64,000 nucleotides of DNA from Ursus arctos (taxonomy: Eukaryota; Chordata; Mammalia; Carnivora; Ursidae). Below the pieces are notes generated by a model. It did no database searches. It was given only the letters and a program-made list of their open reading frames with translations, and had not been told where the DNA came from. Of the stretch, positions 45,827 through 56,310 are shown piece after piece (the first letter of the stretch is position 1; each line of letters opens with the position of its first letter). Location: NCBI RefSeq assembly GCF_023065955.2, contig NW_026622974.1, positions 26,257,718-26,321,717 on the forward strand, read 5' to 3'. The position numbers were made by a program, and so were the translations under genes.

Positions 45827-46671
45827 ACAAGGATTAGGAGCCAGCTACTTTGGAAAGGACAAACCTTCATCTTTAATTTGTTGCATTTACCTGTGCTCCA
45901 AATTAGCACTACTGTAATAATCAGTAATTCTAGTCTTGTAGTAATTCTGTGCACATCAAAAAGGCTGCTGTTAATGGGGATGCAACATAATGAAAGCTGG
46001 TTATTTAAGGGCAGTTCAACTTTGTTCAGCATGTACCATATAATATAGGCAATAAGCAATTTTTCCTTCTCAAAAGCAGCAGTTAATTATTGTAAATGTC
46101 AAAACTTTAGCTGTCATGGTTATTTTCCTCCCAGATTGTTTGAGCATATCAACTTTCTGATGGAGTATTTTGAACACCAAGGTTCTGATCCATTCTTTGA
46201 GTTACAGTGCTCAAATGTAAAATTGCCAATCCAAATTCTTAAATAGATTAAACATACTAAGTAATAGGAGATTGCAAACTGATAGACTTAATATATTTTA
46301 CATTACTCAACACATACAAATAGATTATTTTGTTACTAGTTTTAATGTGTAATAGAAGAAAACAAATTCCTTTAAGATACTTTTAATTAACAAATTTTTC
46401 TTAATTTTCTTGGAACACAAGCTTATGTAAAATGCAATGCATAAAATAAATGATGACTGTCAATCTTTTAGCCATTACTTATATTACTTGGTAAAACATC
46501 ATTGTGATTAATATAAATCTGGAGAGGCAATTTTCATATTTGCAAGGTGTCTTATTATAAAATTTTACCTTACAAAAATTTACCTAATGAGACATTTAAT
46601 ATTTTAAATAGGTTAGGTATGTGTGCTAATTCTGCATTAAGACTTTTAAGGGAATACTGTGTACATATTTT
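43681..46671. other. No confirmed gene; coding-like block at about 44200-44650
   Basis: About 3 kb. Overlapping minus-strand ORFs at 44455-44648 and a plus-strand reading of the same DNA are both open for about 60 codons with balanced composition, but I recognise no domain and no splice structure. It could be a decayed ERV interior (it lies upstream of LTR-like element B in the minus direction) or an old gene copy. The rest is AT-rich. Confidence 0.35.
45792..45821. repeat. Pure A30 tract
   Basis: Thirty uninterrupted A. No SINE or LINE body is recognisable immediately upstream and no matching flank was found, so its origin is unclear. The minus-strand ORF at 45733-46059 reads it as a phenylalanine run and is an artefact. 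Confidence 0.95.
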
Positions 46672-46688
46672 AAAAAAAAGTTGCTAGA

Positions 46689-46793
46689 TGTGTTGTGATG
46701 AGCACTGGGTGTTATACGTAACTGATGAATCATTGAACACTTCATCAAAAACTAATGATGTGCTATATACTGGGTAACTGAACATAATAAAAA
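46689..46793 (+). mobile_element. Carnivore L1 3' end, severely 5'-truncated
   Basis: Sense L1 3' terminus of the variant 'gatgagcactgggtgttata', 'actgatgaatcattgaacac', 'aaaactaatgatgtgctata', with an aacataataaaaaaa end. The left flank aaaaaaaagttgctaga (46672-46688) recurs at 47017-47033, 223 bases beyond the L1 end, so the target-site duplication encloses extra non-L1 DNA (next entry). Confidence 0.85.
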
Positions 46794-47016
46794 AATTTGC
46801 ATACATTAAGAGTTACTCTTTGTGGTATAAAGACCATGGTGTATTTTAATTTCTATTTTTGTGGACGTTACTTGTGCTTCAATGATTGATTAGTAAATTA
46901 AATCATATACACGAACACCTTTGATACATGGTCTGGTGATTTTCCAGAGAGTAAGACTTCTAGAAATATAGTCTGGAAAATTTTATATATATAAAATTTC
47001 TTTTCTCCTACTATAT
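46794..47016 (+). mobile_element. Candidate L1 3'-transduced flank
   Basis: Non-L1 sequence lying between the L1 3' end and the right copy of the 17-base duplication. Near its end 'tatataaaatttc' supplies a TATAAA-type polyadenylation signal about 25 bases before the A8 tract. The left duplication starts in a TTTT|AAAA context as expected for L1 endonuclease. Together these suggest that transcription ran past the L1 signal and the downstream DNA was copied with it. Confidence 0.6.
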
Positions 47017-47033
47017 AAAAAAAAGTTGCTAGA

Positions 47034-48279
47034 AAACAGATGTAGAAGTGTAGAAGTGTTCAGATAAGAAGAGGCACCCCTTTTTCCTGTGGGCTCAGCC
47101 TCCCATCTGGTGCCCAGTGTGTGCTATGGAGGGCAAATCAGCTTTCACCCCTGCCTCAGGCTCTTTGATGACCAGTACATCAAGCCAGGCACACACAACC
47201 ATCTCAACTGTCCGGGGGAGCCTTGCTCACTTTTGATGTGAGTGAGGGCAGAGTTTGAAGATGTTCTGGAAGATGTTCAGGAAGACGTCATAGTTTTAGA
47301 AAATGTGAATTTGGCATGAGGTAGTTATTAGAGAGAAGAGTGTGGGGCAGAAGAGTAGCGAGACCAGTGAGAAGGTCAAGTGGAGAAAAAAGTAGAAAAA
47401 AGGCTGGGAAAATTCTCTGAAAAACAGGCTAAAAAGGTTAAGTAAAATAGCAGTAGAAACCATAGCTAACATTGCATGTGGACTTTATCTTTTTAATCTA
47501 CATAGAAATCATGAGGTAATCTGGCCTAGAGGTACTCTGCTAAAATATCCCAAAATCCGAACTGGAATTAAGGTCCTCAAATCATAAATAAAGCTCTTTT
47601 TTAATGATGCTTCGCTGACTTCTAGTGATTTATCCAGATGGGGACTTGTTCCTACCTGTAGGGGAGGAGTCCTACAGAAGTTTTGATCACTTACAGAAAA
47701 ATCTAACACCTATGTTTTCTTCATATATCTGAATATTGCGTGTGTGTAAATTTGCAAGGTTTCTAATTGTCTCCTATAAGAGATGGCGTGATATAATGGT
47801 CTGTTTGGATAGAGATTAATAAAGGGACTAAGTACAAAGATGTGGGCAATGTTTAGGACAGGCAGCAAGGGACGGCAAAGTAACGCATAGCCATGAACAA
47901 TGTGGGTCTGTGCCTCTCTAGGCCTGAAGGAATAAGGAGAAAGCCAGGGATAGAACTATGTGGAAAGGCACAGATTTGGGGAGTCGTGGCACTCACGAGA
48001 GGGATATAGAGGTGATATTTAACAGGGAGTGTGCTGGGGAGATAAATACCTCATCCAAGTTCACTCTCTAGTTCCTAATCTGCTGCAGGTGCCTTCCAAT
48101 GGCTAAGCCAATCCAGATCAGAGGGGAAAGAATTCCATTGATTTGGTTCAAATAGCTGAGCCTCCCAGGCCTGGAGCTGAGCCTCCCAGGAATAGACATT
48201 GGATCAGAAGGTGCAAGCAAAAGATGTCCAGCACACAGTCCTACCGCACCAGTCACTCTTGCCCAAAACCCAGTTTTAT
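47034..48279. other. No confirmed gene; small tandem duplications
   Basis: A block at 47080-47300 has coding-like composition, including three 12-base units at 47259-47294 that read as an acidic repeat, but no ORF of length or splice sites support a gene. A 21-base tandem duplication (agctgagcctcccagg repeated) lies at 48154-48190. ORFs at 47509-47709 and 48068-48295 have no domain. Confidence 0.4.
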
Positions 48280-48475
48280 TATTTTTTCTTAGCACTTATC
48301 AACTAGAATTATCTTATCCATTTATGTATTTCATGCTAATTTTCTGTCTTCCCTCTCTGTTCACAAGAACAAGGACCTTGTCAATCTTGTTCTCTCTTTT
48401 CATCTACTTCTTGGAGCAGTGCGTTGCAGATGATAGGTACTCAATAATTTAATTGAATAAAGGAATAATCATGTA
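48280..48475 (+). mobile_element. L2 3' end
   Basis: 'gttcacaagaacaaggacct', 'tcaatcttgttctctctttt', 'gcagatgataggtactcaat', 'aatttaattgaataaagg': sense L2 3' UTR landmarks in order. Confidence 0.75.
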
Positions 48476-48954
48476 TTAAACACATGTACTCATGTGTATA
48501 CACATATATATTATGTATATATTATATATTTTTAATTATTTTTATGTATGGTATATATGTTTGTATAAATACTCTAAATTTCTTATTAAACAATTATGTA
48601 GGCATTACATTTTTAATGGCTTGAGCCTAAATAGTACTTGACACACTAATCTCCATACAGTAGCTTCTCATTAAAAACTTGTTAAAAGATTTTAAGTGAA
48701 TATATTTAAAATGGGTAAATGAACATATTAAAGATATTATAGTAAATAATGGGATGAATTTCATAAGACATCAATTAAAATAAGTATTATTAGCATATGG
48801 TCACAATTTGTGTTTTTTAAAGATGTCAGGTTAAAAATATCAATTCATTTATCCAGCATTTATCAAACGGACCACATACTGAGAATATCAACTGAGAATA
48901 TTGCCAAATCCCGAGAATATCAACTGAGATAATCATTAGTGTTCATCAGATATT
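48476..48954. other. AT-rich stretch, no gene
   Basis: TA-rich low complexity at about 48496-48560. A 17-base motif gagaatatcaactgaga is repeated at 48881 and 48913. Confidence 0.5.
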
Positions 48955-49318
48955 TCTGGTTTTCCTTCTTCCAAACATTTGCTAGGATTATACTTCTCTA
49001 CTCTCTTAATTTAGTCATGGTCATGAAACTTGCTTTGGCCAATGAAATATGAACAGAAATGACGTTTAAATACTTCTGAGTATAAACACTTAAGAGCCAG
49101 TGTTCAGTTTGCTACCTTTCTCTTCATCTGCCTGGGGAATTCATGATGGTGTTGATATTAGAGCCGCTTGGAATGAGAACGTGTGGGGCAGAGCCCCCGC
49201 CTACCTGAGAGGAGCTTGCAAAATCAATGGGAAATGCACCTTTGTTATTTTAAACCACTAAGGTTTAGATGCTGTTTGTCTTGCAGCATAAGTTAGCTGA
49301 TTTGGAATAATACCGAGG
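48955..49318 (+). mobile_element. MaLR MLT1-type LTR
   Basis: Sense MLT1-like LTR: 'catgaaacttgctttggcca', 'atgaaatatgaacagaaatg', 'acacttaagagccagtg', 'cacctttgttattttaaacc', 'actaaggtttagatgctgtt', 'gcagcataagttagctgatt'. No internal sequence is attached. Confidence 0.7.
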
Positions 49319-49319
49319 T

Positions 49320-49610
49320 ATACGAGATTAAGTTTGGCTTTCAGGGATCTCATGATTTAATGAAGGAAATAGTCTTAAAGTAAATTATTATAAAACAATT
49401 CAAGTGAGTGCTAGGGAGAGATGTCAGAGACCACAGGAACATGGAAAATGAAACTTCTACATGAATTAGGGAAGGATTCAAGAGGTAACACCAGAATTTG
49501 GCCTTGAAGAAAATTTAAAGGGTCTTCAGGCAGAAAAGCATTCTAAGGTGAGGAACAGCCTGAGTCATGGCAGGTTTGCAGAATGACAAAAAGCCTTGAC
49601 TTAGGGACAC
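49320..49610 (-). mobile_element. L2 LINE 3' region, minus strand
   Basis: Reversed L2: 'atctcatgatttaatgaagg', 'gtgagtgctagggagagatg', 'aatttggccttgaagaaaat', 'aagcattctaaggtgaggaa', 'cagcctgagtcatggcagg'. Confidence 0.6.
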
Positions 49611-49654
49611 TTATTTACACCAATGACAGACGCTTGGATCAGATCCAGAGCTCA

Positions 49655-49830
49655 TGGGCACAGTATAGTGCAGTGGAGAGCACAGCCCCTGGAGTAAGAT
49701 TACTTGGATTTGAACCCTCATTTGTTATCTGTGTCATCTTGGGCATGCTATGTAGCTTTTTAAGACTAAGTTTTCCCCCTATGTAAATTAGAGACAGTAC
49801 AAATGCTGTGATATTTTTTGATGCACTTAT
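49655..49830 (+). mobile_element. MIR SINE
   Basis: 'gtatagtgcagtggagagca', 'cttggatttgaaccctcatt', 'gtgtcatcttgggcatgcta', then a decayed 3' half. Typical MIR 5' region. Confidence 0.75.
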
Positions 49831-50609
49831 TGTGTCCAAAATGTGAGTTTCATGATTACTAGTAATATCATATGGGCCATAATACTTTCACAGTTGGAGA
49901 TGAGGGAAAGTTGGGCAGTAGGGATGAACAGTGCCAACCTAAAGGAGAAGGTAGGGAAGAACACTGCATTTGAAGTGACCTGGGAACTCCTCTGTGTATC
50001 AGAGCAGGGATGCCCTGGGAATATGTAAAGTTGCTAGAATACTGACCTTGCCAAATCATATCCCCTTATATTTTTAGTCTTTGTACATTAGAAGAATCTA
50101 AGTTTACTCATCAAACCTATAAATAGAGTGAGGGCATAAGCTAATTCAGGCCTGCAAAACAGAGACAAAGGACAATTAGCCGGGCTCTGAGTACACCCGT
50201 CATATGGTCCCTAGTGACCTGCCTTGCCCCTGGTGATTAGACAAGTGCATTTCAAACTGTGCTGAAGACATTTTTGTAGTATGAGAATTTGTCCATCTGA
50301 GTGCTTATTGGTATATTTTAAGATACATATGCAGTATCTTAATGTGGATTCAGGGTATATATGGAATAGGAATGGAAGAATGGACATGACTTGCAACTTT
50401 GATCTCAGTTTTCTATATTAGGATGCAAGCTTACTTGGGAATGTCACCTCCGAGATCCCTGGGTCTGGGCATAGAAAGTTAATGAGAAAAGACTTTTAAG
50501 GCTTTCTTCTTTCTCCAAAGATCAGGAGAAAAAAAGAATGAGAGAAAGCACCTGTATGCTATGTTTTACATGGGTCATTAAGTATATTTTTGTAGGCAGC
50601 CGCCCATTG
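49831..50609. other. No feature seen
   Basis: Overlapping opposite-strand ORFs at 49843-50059 have no domain and are likely chance. Confidence 0.45.
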
Positions 50610-50800
50610 TTTCCTATACACTGCAGTGGCCTTGGGAATCAGACCGCCTCAGATAAGGTTCCAAATTGGTCACTTGTCTTGTGAGCAAATTAGCCACTCT
50701 AAGCTTCCAGTGTTCTCATCTAAAAAATGAAAATATTAAGTATACTCTCCCTATAGAGATACAGGAGGAGTGAAATGAGATAGGCTGACTCAATCTCCAT
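50610..50800 (+). mobile_element. MIR SINE (diverged)
   Basis: 'gcagtggccttgggaatcag', 'tggtcacttgtcttgtgagc', 'ttccagtgttctcatctaaa', 'aaatgaaaatattaa', 'gagtgaaatgagataggc'. The order fits MIR, with substantial divergence. Confidence 0.55.
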
Positions 50801-50884
50801 AATGTTAAATTAACCTAACTTAAATGGCTATGAATCGTCAAGTCATCATGTGTTATTATATAAAATGATCAATTATAATGTTTC

Positions 50885-51495
50885 CATTGAACGGTTAAGG
50901 TGTGAGTAATTGGAACTCTCCTATTCTGCCAGTGGGAATGTAAAATGGTGTAGTCGCTTTGGAGGACAGTTTAGCAATTTCTTATAAAATTAATATACGC
51001 TTGCGATATAACCCAACAGTGCCACTCCTAGGTGAAATGAAGAAATATAACTTGGCAAAGACCTGTCCTCTATAGTCATAGAAGTCTTATTCATATAGGC
51101 AAAAACTGGACACACTAAAATGATCATCAGCTGGTGAGTGAATAAACAAGCAGTGATACATCCAAGAGATGGGGTATTACTCAGCTACAAAAAGGACCCT
51201 ACTGCTGATACGTGAAACAATACAAATGAATCTCAAAAATGCTGTGCTAAGTGAAAGAAGTCAAACTGCATACTAGATGATTCCATGTATTTAACATTCT
51301 AGGAAAGGCAAAATTACAGAAATTATAAAAAAAATCAATGGTTGTTATGGGGTAGGATGGGGAAGAGGGGTAAACGAAAAGAGATTTGACTATAGAAGAC
51401 AAGAGAGAACTTTTTTGGGTGATAGAAATGTTTTGCTGTGGTGACAGTTACGAGACTGTAAACACTTGTCAAAGCACATACAAGTATATACTTTA
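50885..51495 (+). mobile_element. Old L1M 3' end, left part
   Basis: Sense L1M 3' region: 'tgccagtgggaatgtaaaat', 'taacccaacagtgccactcc', 'gaatctcaaaaatgctgtgc', 'aagtgaaagaagtcaaactg', 'ggttgttatggggtaggatg'. It stops at 'tatacttta' and resumes at 51762 after a younger L1 insertion. Confidence 0.8.
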
Positions 51496-51761
51496 TTTTT
51501 TCTTTTTAAGATGTTTTATTTTGAAATGTGTTATTTAAATGGAACAGTGTATAAACCACATATGCATAGTTTTATTTTATTTTTTAATTTTAATCTTATT
51601 TTAATTCCACTATAGTTAACCTACAGTGTTATATTAGTTTCAGGTGTACAATATAGTGATTCAGTAATTCTGTATATTATGCAGTGCTCATCAAGATAAG
51701 TAAGTGTACTCTTAATCCCCTTCACCTATTTCACCCATCCCCCCCAATGTCTCCTCTAATG
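51496..51761 (-). mobile_element. Carnivore L1 3' end inserted in the L1M, minus strand
   Basis: Reversed L1 3' UTR at about 51585-51758 ('ctatagttaacctacagtgt', 'ttagtttcaggtgtacaata', 'gtgctcatcaagataagt'), with a further 75-90 bases of non-L1 DNA to its left (51496-51584) before the target duplication. The repeat tatacttta at 51487-51495 and 51762-51770 brackets the insert and restores the L1M reading when the insert is skipped. The extra DNA holds a reversed AATAAA signal, so a 3' transduction is possible. Confidence 0.75.
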
Positions 51762-51835
51762 TATACTTTAAATGAGTGAATTTTATTGTACATACATTGT
51801 ATCTCAAGGTAAACAAAAACAAAACCAAAAGCAAC
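51762..51835 (+). mobile_element. Old L1M 3' end, right part
   Basis: 'aatgagtgaattttattgta' and 'catacattgtatctcaaggt' complete the L1M terminus interrupted at 51495. Confidence 0.75.
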
Positions 51836-52891
51836 TTAAGGAAGTAGTTATGGAAACCTCTAGGTAGGAAGAACATCAGAGACTAGTCAAAGATATGCAA
51901 TCTAGAAAATCATTCTGGAAAAGAGAAACCAATAACTTTGATTTTGAATGTTTAGCCTCCCTGACAGTGGACACCTGGACATTTAAATCTATCATTAAGT
52001 TTTGGTGGTAGTGAATTAAGTCAAAATGTGAATGAAAAAAACTTCTTAGAAAATCTGCAGTTGCAACTTTATTAGAATAATTTTAGAAGCCTCTTCCATA
52101 ATTTGTATGTGAATGTTTGAGAACTATGATTTGTCCAAGAGTTTCAGGATTTATTTTTAAAAAACTTGCTATCTAAGCTTTCCTCCAAAAACATTTTTTT
52201 CCTACTAAGACAGCTTCTTCTTTTAAAGCCAGTTTTAAGTGCTATCGTCTGATGCATTTTTATCCAAAGTGATAAAATAACACAAACTTCCTCCTTAAAA
52301 AAAAAAGAGAAATAAAATTCAAAAGTAAGGGATGCCTGAAGCATACTTTTTATACATGCTTGTTTTTCATGTTTACATTTTTATTGAACCGCCTTTACAA
52401 AGAAAGCCAGAAGTCTAGATAATATTTAAAATGCAGAAACATACTGTAAATAGCTGTAAAACTTGGCATGTAATTTTTTTCTTAAAATTAGCATGCAAAA
52501 ATCAAATATACTCTTGGTTGGGTGACTGTGGTAAGATTGGAAGACATGAGAAATCAAAATAAGCATACATGAAGATTAGGATGCAATTTTTGTATTTTGT
52601 TCCCTGTCCTGATTTGTGATGGATTGTTTAGATCGTTTCCTTTAGCAGATTGGTAACATGGTAAATGGAGACTTTTTTCCTACTTAAGTCATAGCCAGCT
52701 GTAACTTGACTATTATATTGTATATTATATCTACTAATTGCAAAAGGTTGTTTCTTTCCTTGCCCTCAGAACCACCTGTCATTGACCACATAACTATGTT
52801 AGTAATGATGATGATATTTATTCAGCTACATTCTTACATACAACAAACAATTTTGGAAAGCCTCTATTTCCAATGTAATATTAAGAGTGGA
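51836..52891. other. No gene seen
   Basis: A pyrimidine tract plus AG at about 52750-52769 mimics a splice acceptor, but no exon with a matching donor and frame follows. The ORF at 52706-52918 runs into the SINE head. Confidence 0.45.
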
Positions 52892-53093
52892 GGGGCGCCT
52901 GGGTGGCACAGCGGTTAAGCGTCTGCCTTCGGCTCAGGGCGTGATCCCGGCGTTACGGGATCGAGCCCCACGTCAGGCTCCTCCGCTATGAGCCTGCTAC
53001 TTCCTCTCCCACTCCCCCTGCTTGTGTTCCCTCTCTCGCTGGCTGTCTCTATCTCTGTCAAATAAATAAATAAAATCTTTAAAAAAAAAAAAA
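52892..53093 (+). mobile_element. CAN-SINE (SINEC), plus strand, youngest-looking copy
   Basis: Full-length carnivore SINE with a near-consensus body. Pol III A box TGGCACAGCGG at 52904-52914 and B-box region GGATCGAGCCC at 52958-52968 are intact. Many CpG sites survive (gcgcc, gcgg, gcgtc, ttcgg, ggcgtg, ccggcg, tacggg, atcgag, cacgtc, tccgc), and an (AATA)n plus A14 tail closes it. Flanks agtggag at 52886-52892 and 53094-53100 form a short duplication, or nine of ten bases if extended. CpG retention and the intact promoter suggest recent insertion. Confidence 0.97.
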
Positions 53094-53159
53094 AGTGGAG
53101 TAAAAAAATACATTGTTAATGGAATACTGTACAATTTGATAATGCTTGAGTGTCTTCAG

Positions 53160-53360
53160 TACATTTTATACACAGTACTTCATTTGTTACTGCTAACAGC
53201 TCTCTCAGACAGGATCCAGAGATATGTTATTAAGCTCACTGTGTTGGCCCATAATAAGAAGTAGAAAGTTGTTTACCTAACATTTTCTAGGCAGTAAGTA
53301 GCAAGCCATGCCTCAAACTCAGTTCTGACTCTTGGCCCTGCTGCTCTACTGTACCATAAT
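53160..53360 (-). mobile_element. MIR SINE, minus strand
   Basis: Reversed MIR: 'tatgttattaagctcactgt', 'gttgtttacctaacattttc', 'ggcagtaagtagcaagccat', 'tcaaactcagttctgactct', 'tgctgctctactgtacc'. Confidence 0.65.
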
Positions 53361-53639
53361 TCTAAGACAATACTCTTGCTTCCTAGTAAGATGAAAGTGG
53401 GTAATTGGATTTGGGTATGTAGTTTTTATGTTTTTCCAGATGAAGGTCCAGATTGGTGGTCACATGGCAGTTCTGTCATGTCCACGCCTGACTCTGACTT
53501 AAACTGAGTAATGATAATGTGTAGTGTTACATACTATTATGTGGAGTTGGTGGGAAATCTAGTAACTCTGTCCTTTCGGTGAATATGCTAAAGGTTCCTA
53601 TGCAATATAGCCATTATCTATACTGAAAAAAATGTCCAA

Positions 53640-53710
53640 CACATTTGTGCCAGACACCAGGAACTAGAGGTACAACAGTGAATAAAATGAACAAAGTCCT
53701 AGCCTTCACA
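53640..53710 (-). mobile_element. L2 3' end fragment, minus strand
   Basis: 'tgtgccagacaccaggaact', 'agaggtacaacagtgaataa', 'caaagtcctagccttcacaa': a short piece of reversed L2 terminus. Confidence 0.65.
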
Positions 53711-54079
53711 AAGATTTTGATTGATCTCATTGATATTATTATGAATTAGCTTCAGCTCAAATCTGGAAAATTTTGAGAACCGTGGAAAATTGTAGGGTAT
53801 AAATAGTTGATGGGGGAAGATGGGGTCCCATCCTTAGAGAATAGGCCTAGGATAAGTGCATAGTAGGAAGTAACTGTACACCTGGAACTTGGGTATCATG
53901 AAAACATGCTAGACAGAGGGTGGACCTGCTATAGGGGGAAAAGAAGTCTTTCTTGAAACTGAATACATGGATATCTCCCATGGGGCCCAGCAGTCATTCT
54001 GGAGGTAGGAGGAGAAATTAGCTATAAAACTCTCAGTGCATCAGCATCCACCAGCTTAAATATGATCCAGACTTCTTTC

Positions 54080-54480
54080 AGATATCTGTGGGATAGCTGG
54101 AGCATCCCAGCTAATGTCAGCTGAGTTTATTGATGCTTCTTCAGATTGGCTGGGTAAATGTCACCTAGGCTGGGCTTCGTAAGAGGTTGGCTTCAAGCTA
54201 TAGTTTGGGTCCAGATTTGCTTCATGTGTCTCATGGTGATGGCAATTCAAGAGGGCAAGCCTCAATATACAAATGCATGAGCACATTTCAAGCTTTCTCA
54301 TTACATCTCCTCAATCTGTTAACATCCTATTGCAAAGCCCAAAACTAGGATCAGGAAATACACTTTGGTTACCATGATGCTAAAGCAAGTGGCATAGTTC
54401 AACCCAGTAAAAGGAAATGGGGAAGTGGTATAGGAGTGAGGGAATGAATATTTTTGAACACTAATTTAATCAACCACGGA
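54080..54480. repeat. Ancient interspersed repeat, unclassified
   Basis: Blocks such as 'gattggctgggtaaatgtca', 'tgggtccagatttgcttcat', 'tctcatggtgatggcaattc', 'aagagggcaagc' and 'gcaagtggcatagttcaacc' match an old mammalian repeat seen widely, but I cannot assign its name reliably. Confidence 0.45.
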
Positions 54481-55564
54481 GCAGAAAAGAACTTTAAGGG
54501 CAGAGAAGTGGATCCACTGATGTAAAATTGTCTATGAAAGCATATTAACATTCTGACTTATTTCTCATTTTTTCCATTATTTCATACCCTCCTATTACTA
54601 CTATTCTTTTTCCTTTCAAAGTCAGTTTTTTTTTTCCTAAATATAAAAACATACTTACCTCCTAGAATAAATACACATTGAAATAGCTTACTTTAGTGAC
54701 TTCGGGCTGACTCTTCAAGATTCTCAAACCTGAACCAAATGCACTGAAGTTACAGGAATATGCTTTTTACCATATTGCCTTTGGAATCTTAAACCGTTTA
54801 TGCCTATAGAAGACATAAACTAAAGAGGTTTGGGAAGTAGTGATGGCTGACCTTCATGTAATTATGAATTTTTTTCCAAGTAATAAGAATTTATGTGCTT
54901 TTCATGACTTTTTTTTGCATTTTTCAGTACTTTTCTAATAAAAATAATTTTTAAAACCTTTCGGTGTAAGATTTTTCTCTTAGAAATTGTAGCTAATGCT
55001 CAGAATTTCTTAGAAAATAAATGTCATAAGGCATATGGCATAAGATATATTTTCAGTTATACATAAAATGTAGACAGTCTTTCAAAATACCAATTTTAGG
55101 ATTTTTTCTATCCATAAATGCTGGTCCTATTCTTAAGTAATATTTTGTGTGAAATAGTAGAAGCAAATTTACCTTTTAAATAATCTACATATAATTTATG
55201 ACAGGTAATGTTTTAAACATACAGTACTATGGTTTGTCCTTTTCCTGAACTCTATTTTAAAAGCTCCTTTAAGTTTTTCATGTATATGTAATAATTCAAC
55301 TTGATGAAAAATATTCCTACACAAATCAAATTTCTTAGCGTTCACTGTGTTTATATTTATCCTTCTGATTCTGACAAGGTATAAAGGAATAAATTGTTCA
55401 ATTTGAAAAAGTGTATTAATTGTTTGACATCCACAGTGGTTTAGTGGAATTATTGTTTTCTGACACACATTAAATTATATTCTACTTGCATAAGAGATGA
55501 CATATGCTTAAATTATGAGACTTTTGCCTACTTTCTTTGAGCCATCAGTTACTTTTCTTATTTA
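54481..55564. other. No feature seen
   Basis: AT-rich. The 90-codon minus-strand ORF at 55196-55468 has no recognisable domain. Confidence 0.45.
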
Positions 55565-55850
55565 TTTTTTACTTTTTTTAAAGATATAATTTATATACAA
55601 TAGAATGTACAGATCTGAAGTGTTCAGTTTGATAAATACTGGCAATTGTATATACCTATGTCACCACATCTTAAAACAAGGTATAAAACATTCTCATCTC
55701 CCCACCCCCAACTCCCTCCACACTCAGAGGCAACTACTTTCTGATTTTTGTCACCATTGATTACTTTTAACCTTCTTGAACTTTATAAAAATTGAATCAT
55801 GCAGTAAGAACTCTATGCCTGGTTTCTTTGCTCAACAAATTGCATTTTTT
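55565..55850 (-). mobile_element. Old L1M, minus strand, left part
   Basis: Reversed L1 3' region: 'aaagatataatttatataca', 'gtgttcagtttgataaatac', 'ttctcatctccccaccccca', 'gaggcaactactttctgatt'. It continues at 56000 after the SINE. Confidence 0.7.
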
Positions 55851-55999
55851 AAAGATTTTATTCATTTATTTGAGAGAGAGTAAGTGGGCGACAGCAAGTG
55901 AGAGAGCACAAGGGGGGAGGGACAGAGGGAGAAGCAAACTTGATCCCAGGATCTAAGTTGAAGGCAGCCGCTTAACTGACAGAGCCACCCAGGTGCCCC
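55851..55999 (-). mobile_element. CAN-SINE, minus strand, nested in L1M, older copy
   Basis: Reversed SINE with 'aaagattttattcatttatt' at the left and 'agccacccaggtgcccc' at the right. It is shorter than the consensus (internal deletion around the B-box side). The flanks tcaacaaattgcattttt (55832-55849) and tcaacaaaacattttt (56001-56016) form a diverged duplication, consistent with greater age. Confidence 0.9.
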
Positions 56000-56270
56000 A
56001 TCAACAAAACATTTTTGAGATTCACTCATTCACTCATAACTGTTGCACATATCAGGAGTACATTCCGTTGTATGAATATGCCATGATTCTTTTCAAACAC
56101 CTGGATTTCCGGTTTAGATTATGAATAAGGCTACTCTGAATATTCGTGTAAGAGTCATTTTGTAGGCGTAAGTTTTCATTTATCTTGAGTAGATACCTAT
56201 GAATAGATCCTAGTTCATAGGATAGATTGCTTTCTTATTGATTTATAAGAACACTTTATCTATTCTAGAT
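56000..56270 (-). mobile_element. Old L1M, minus strand, right part
   Basis: 'cgttgtatgaatatgccatg', 'attatgaataaggctactct', 'gaatattcgtgtaagagtca', 'cttgagtagatacctatgaa': the reversed L1 continues in order. Confidence 0.65.
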
Positions 56271-56275
56271 ATAAG

Positions 56276-56310
56276 CCATATATATATATATATACACGTA
56301 TATGTAAGGC
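56276..56310. repeat. (TA)n microsatellite
   Basis: Short TA run with an acacgta interruption. Confidence 0.8.

Noticed and set aside
45733..46059. 108-codon minus-strand ORF with a phenylalanine run
   Set aside because: Created by the A30 tract; no domain or conservation signal.
52740..52805. Apparent splice acceptor (pyrimidine tract plus CAG) followed by an open PPVIDH reading
   Set aside because: Only about 30 bases before a weak donor-like GTAATG, no second exon anywhere in the window, and no recognised domain. Such motifs arise by chance.
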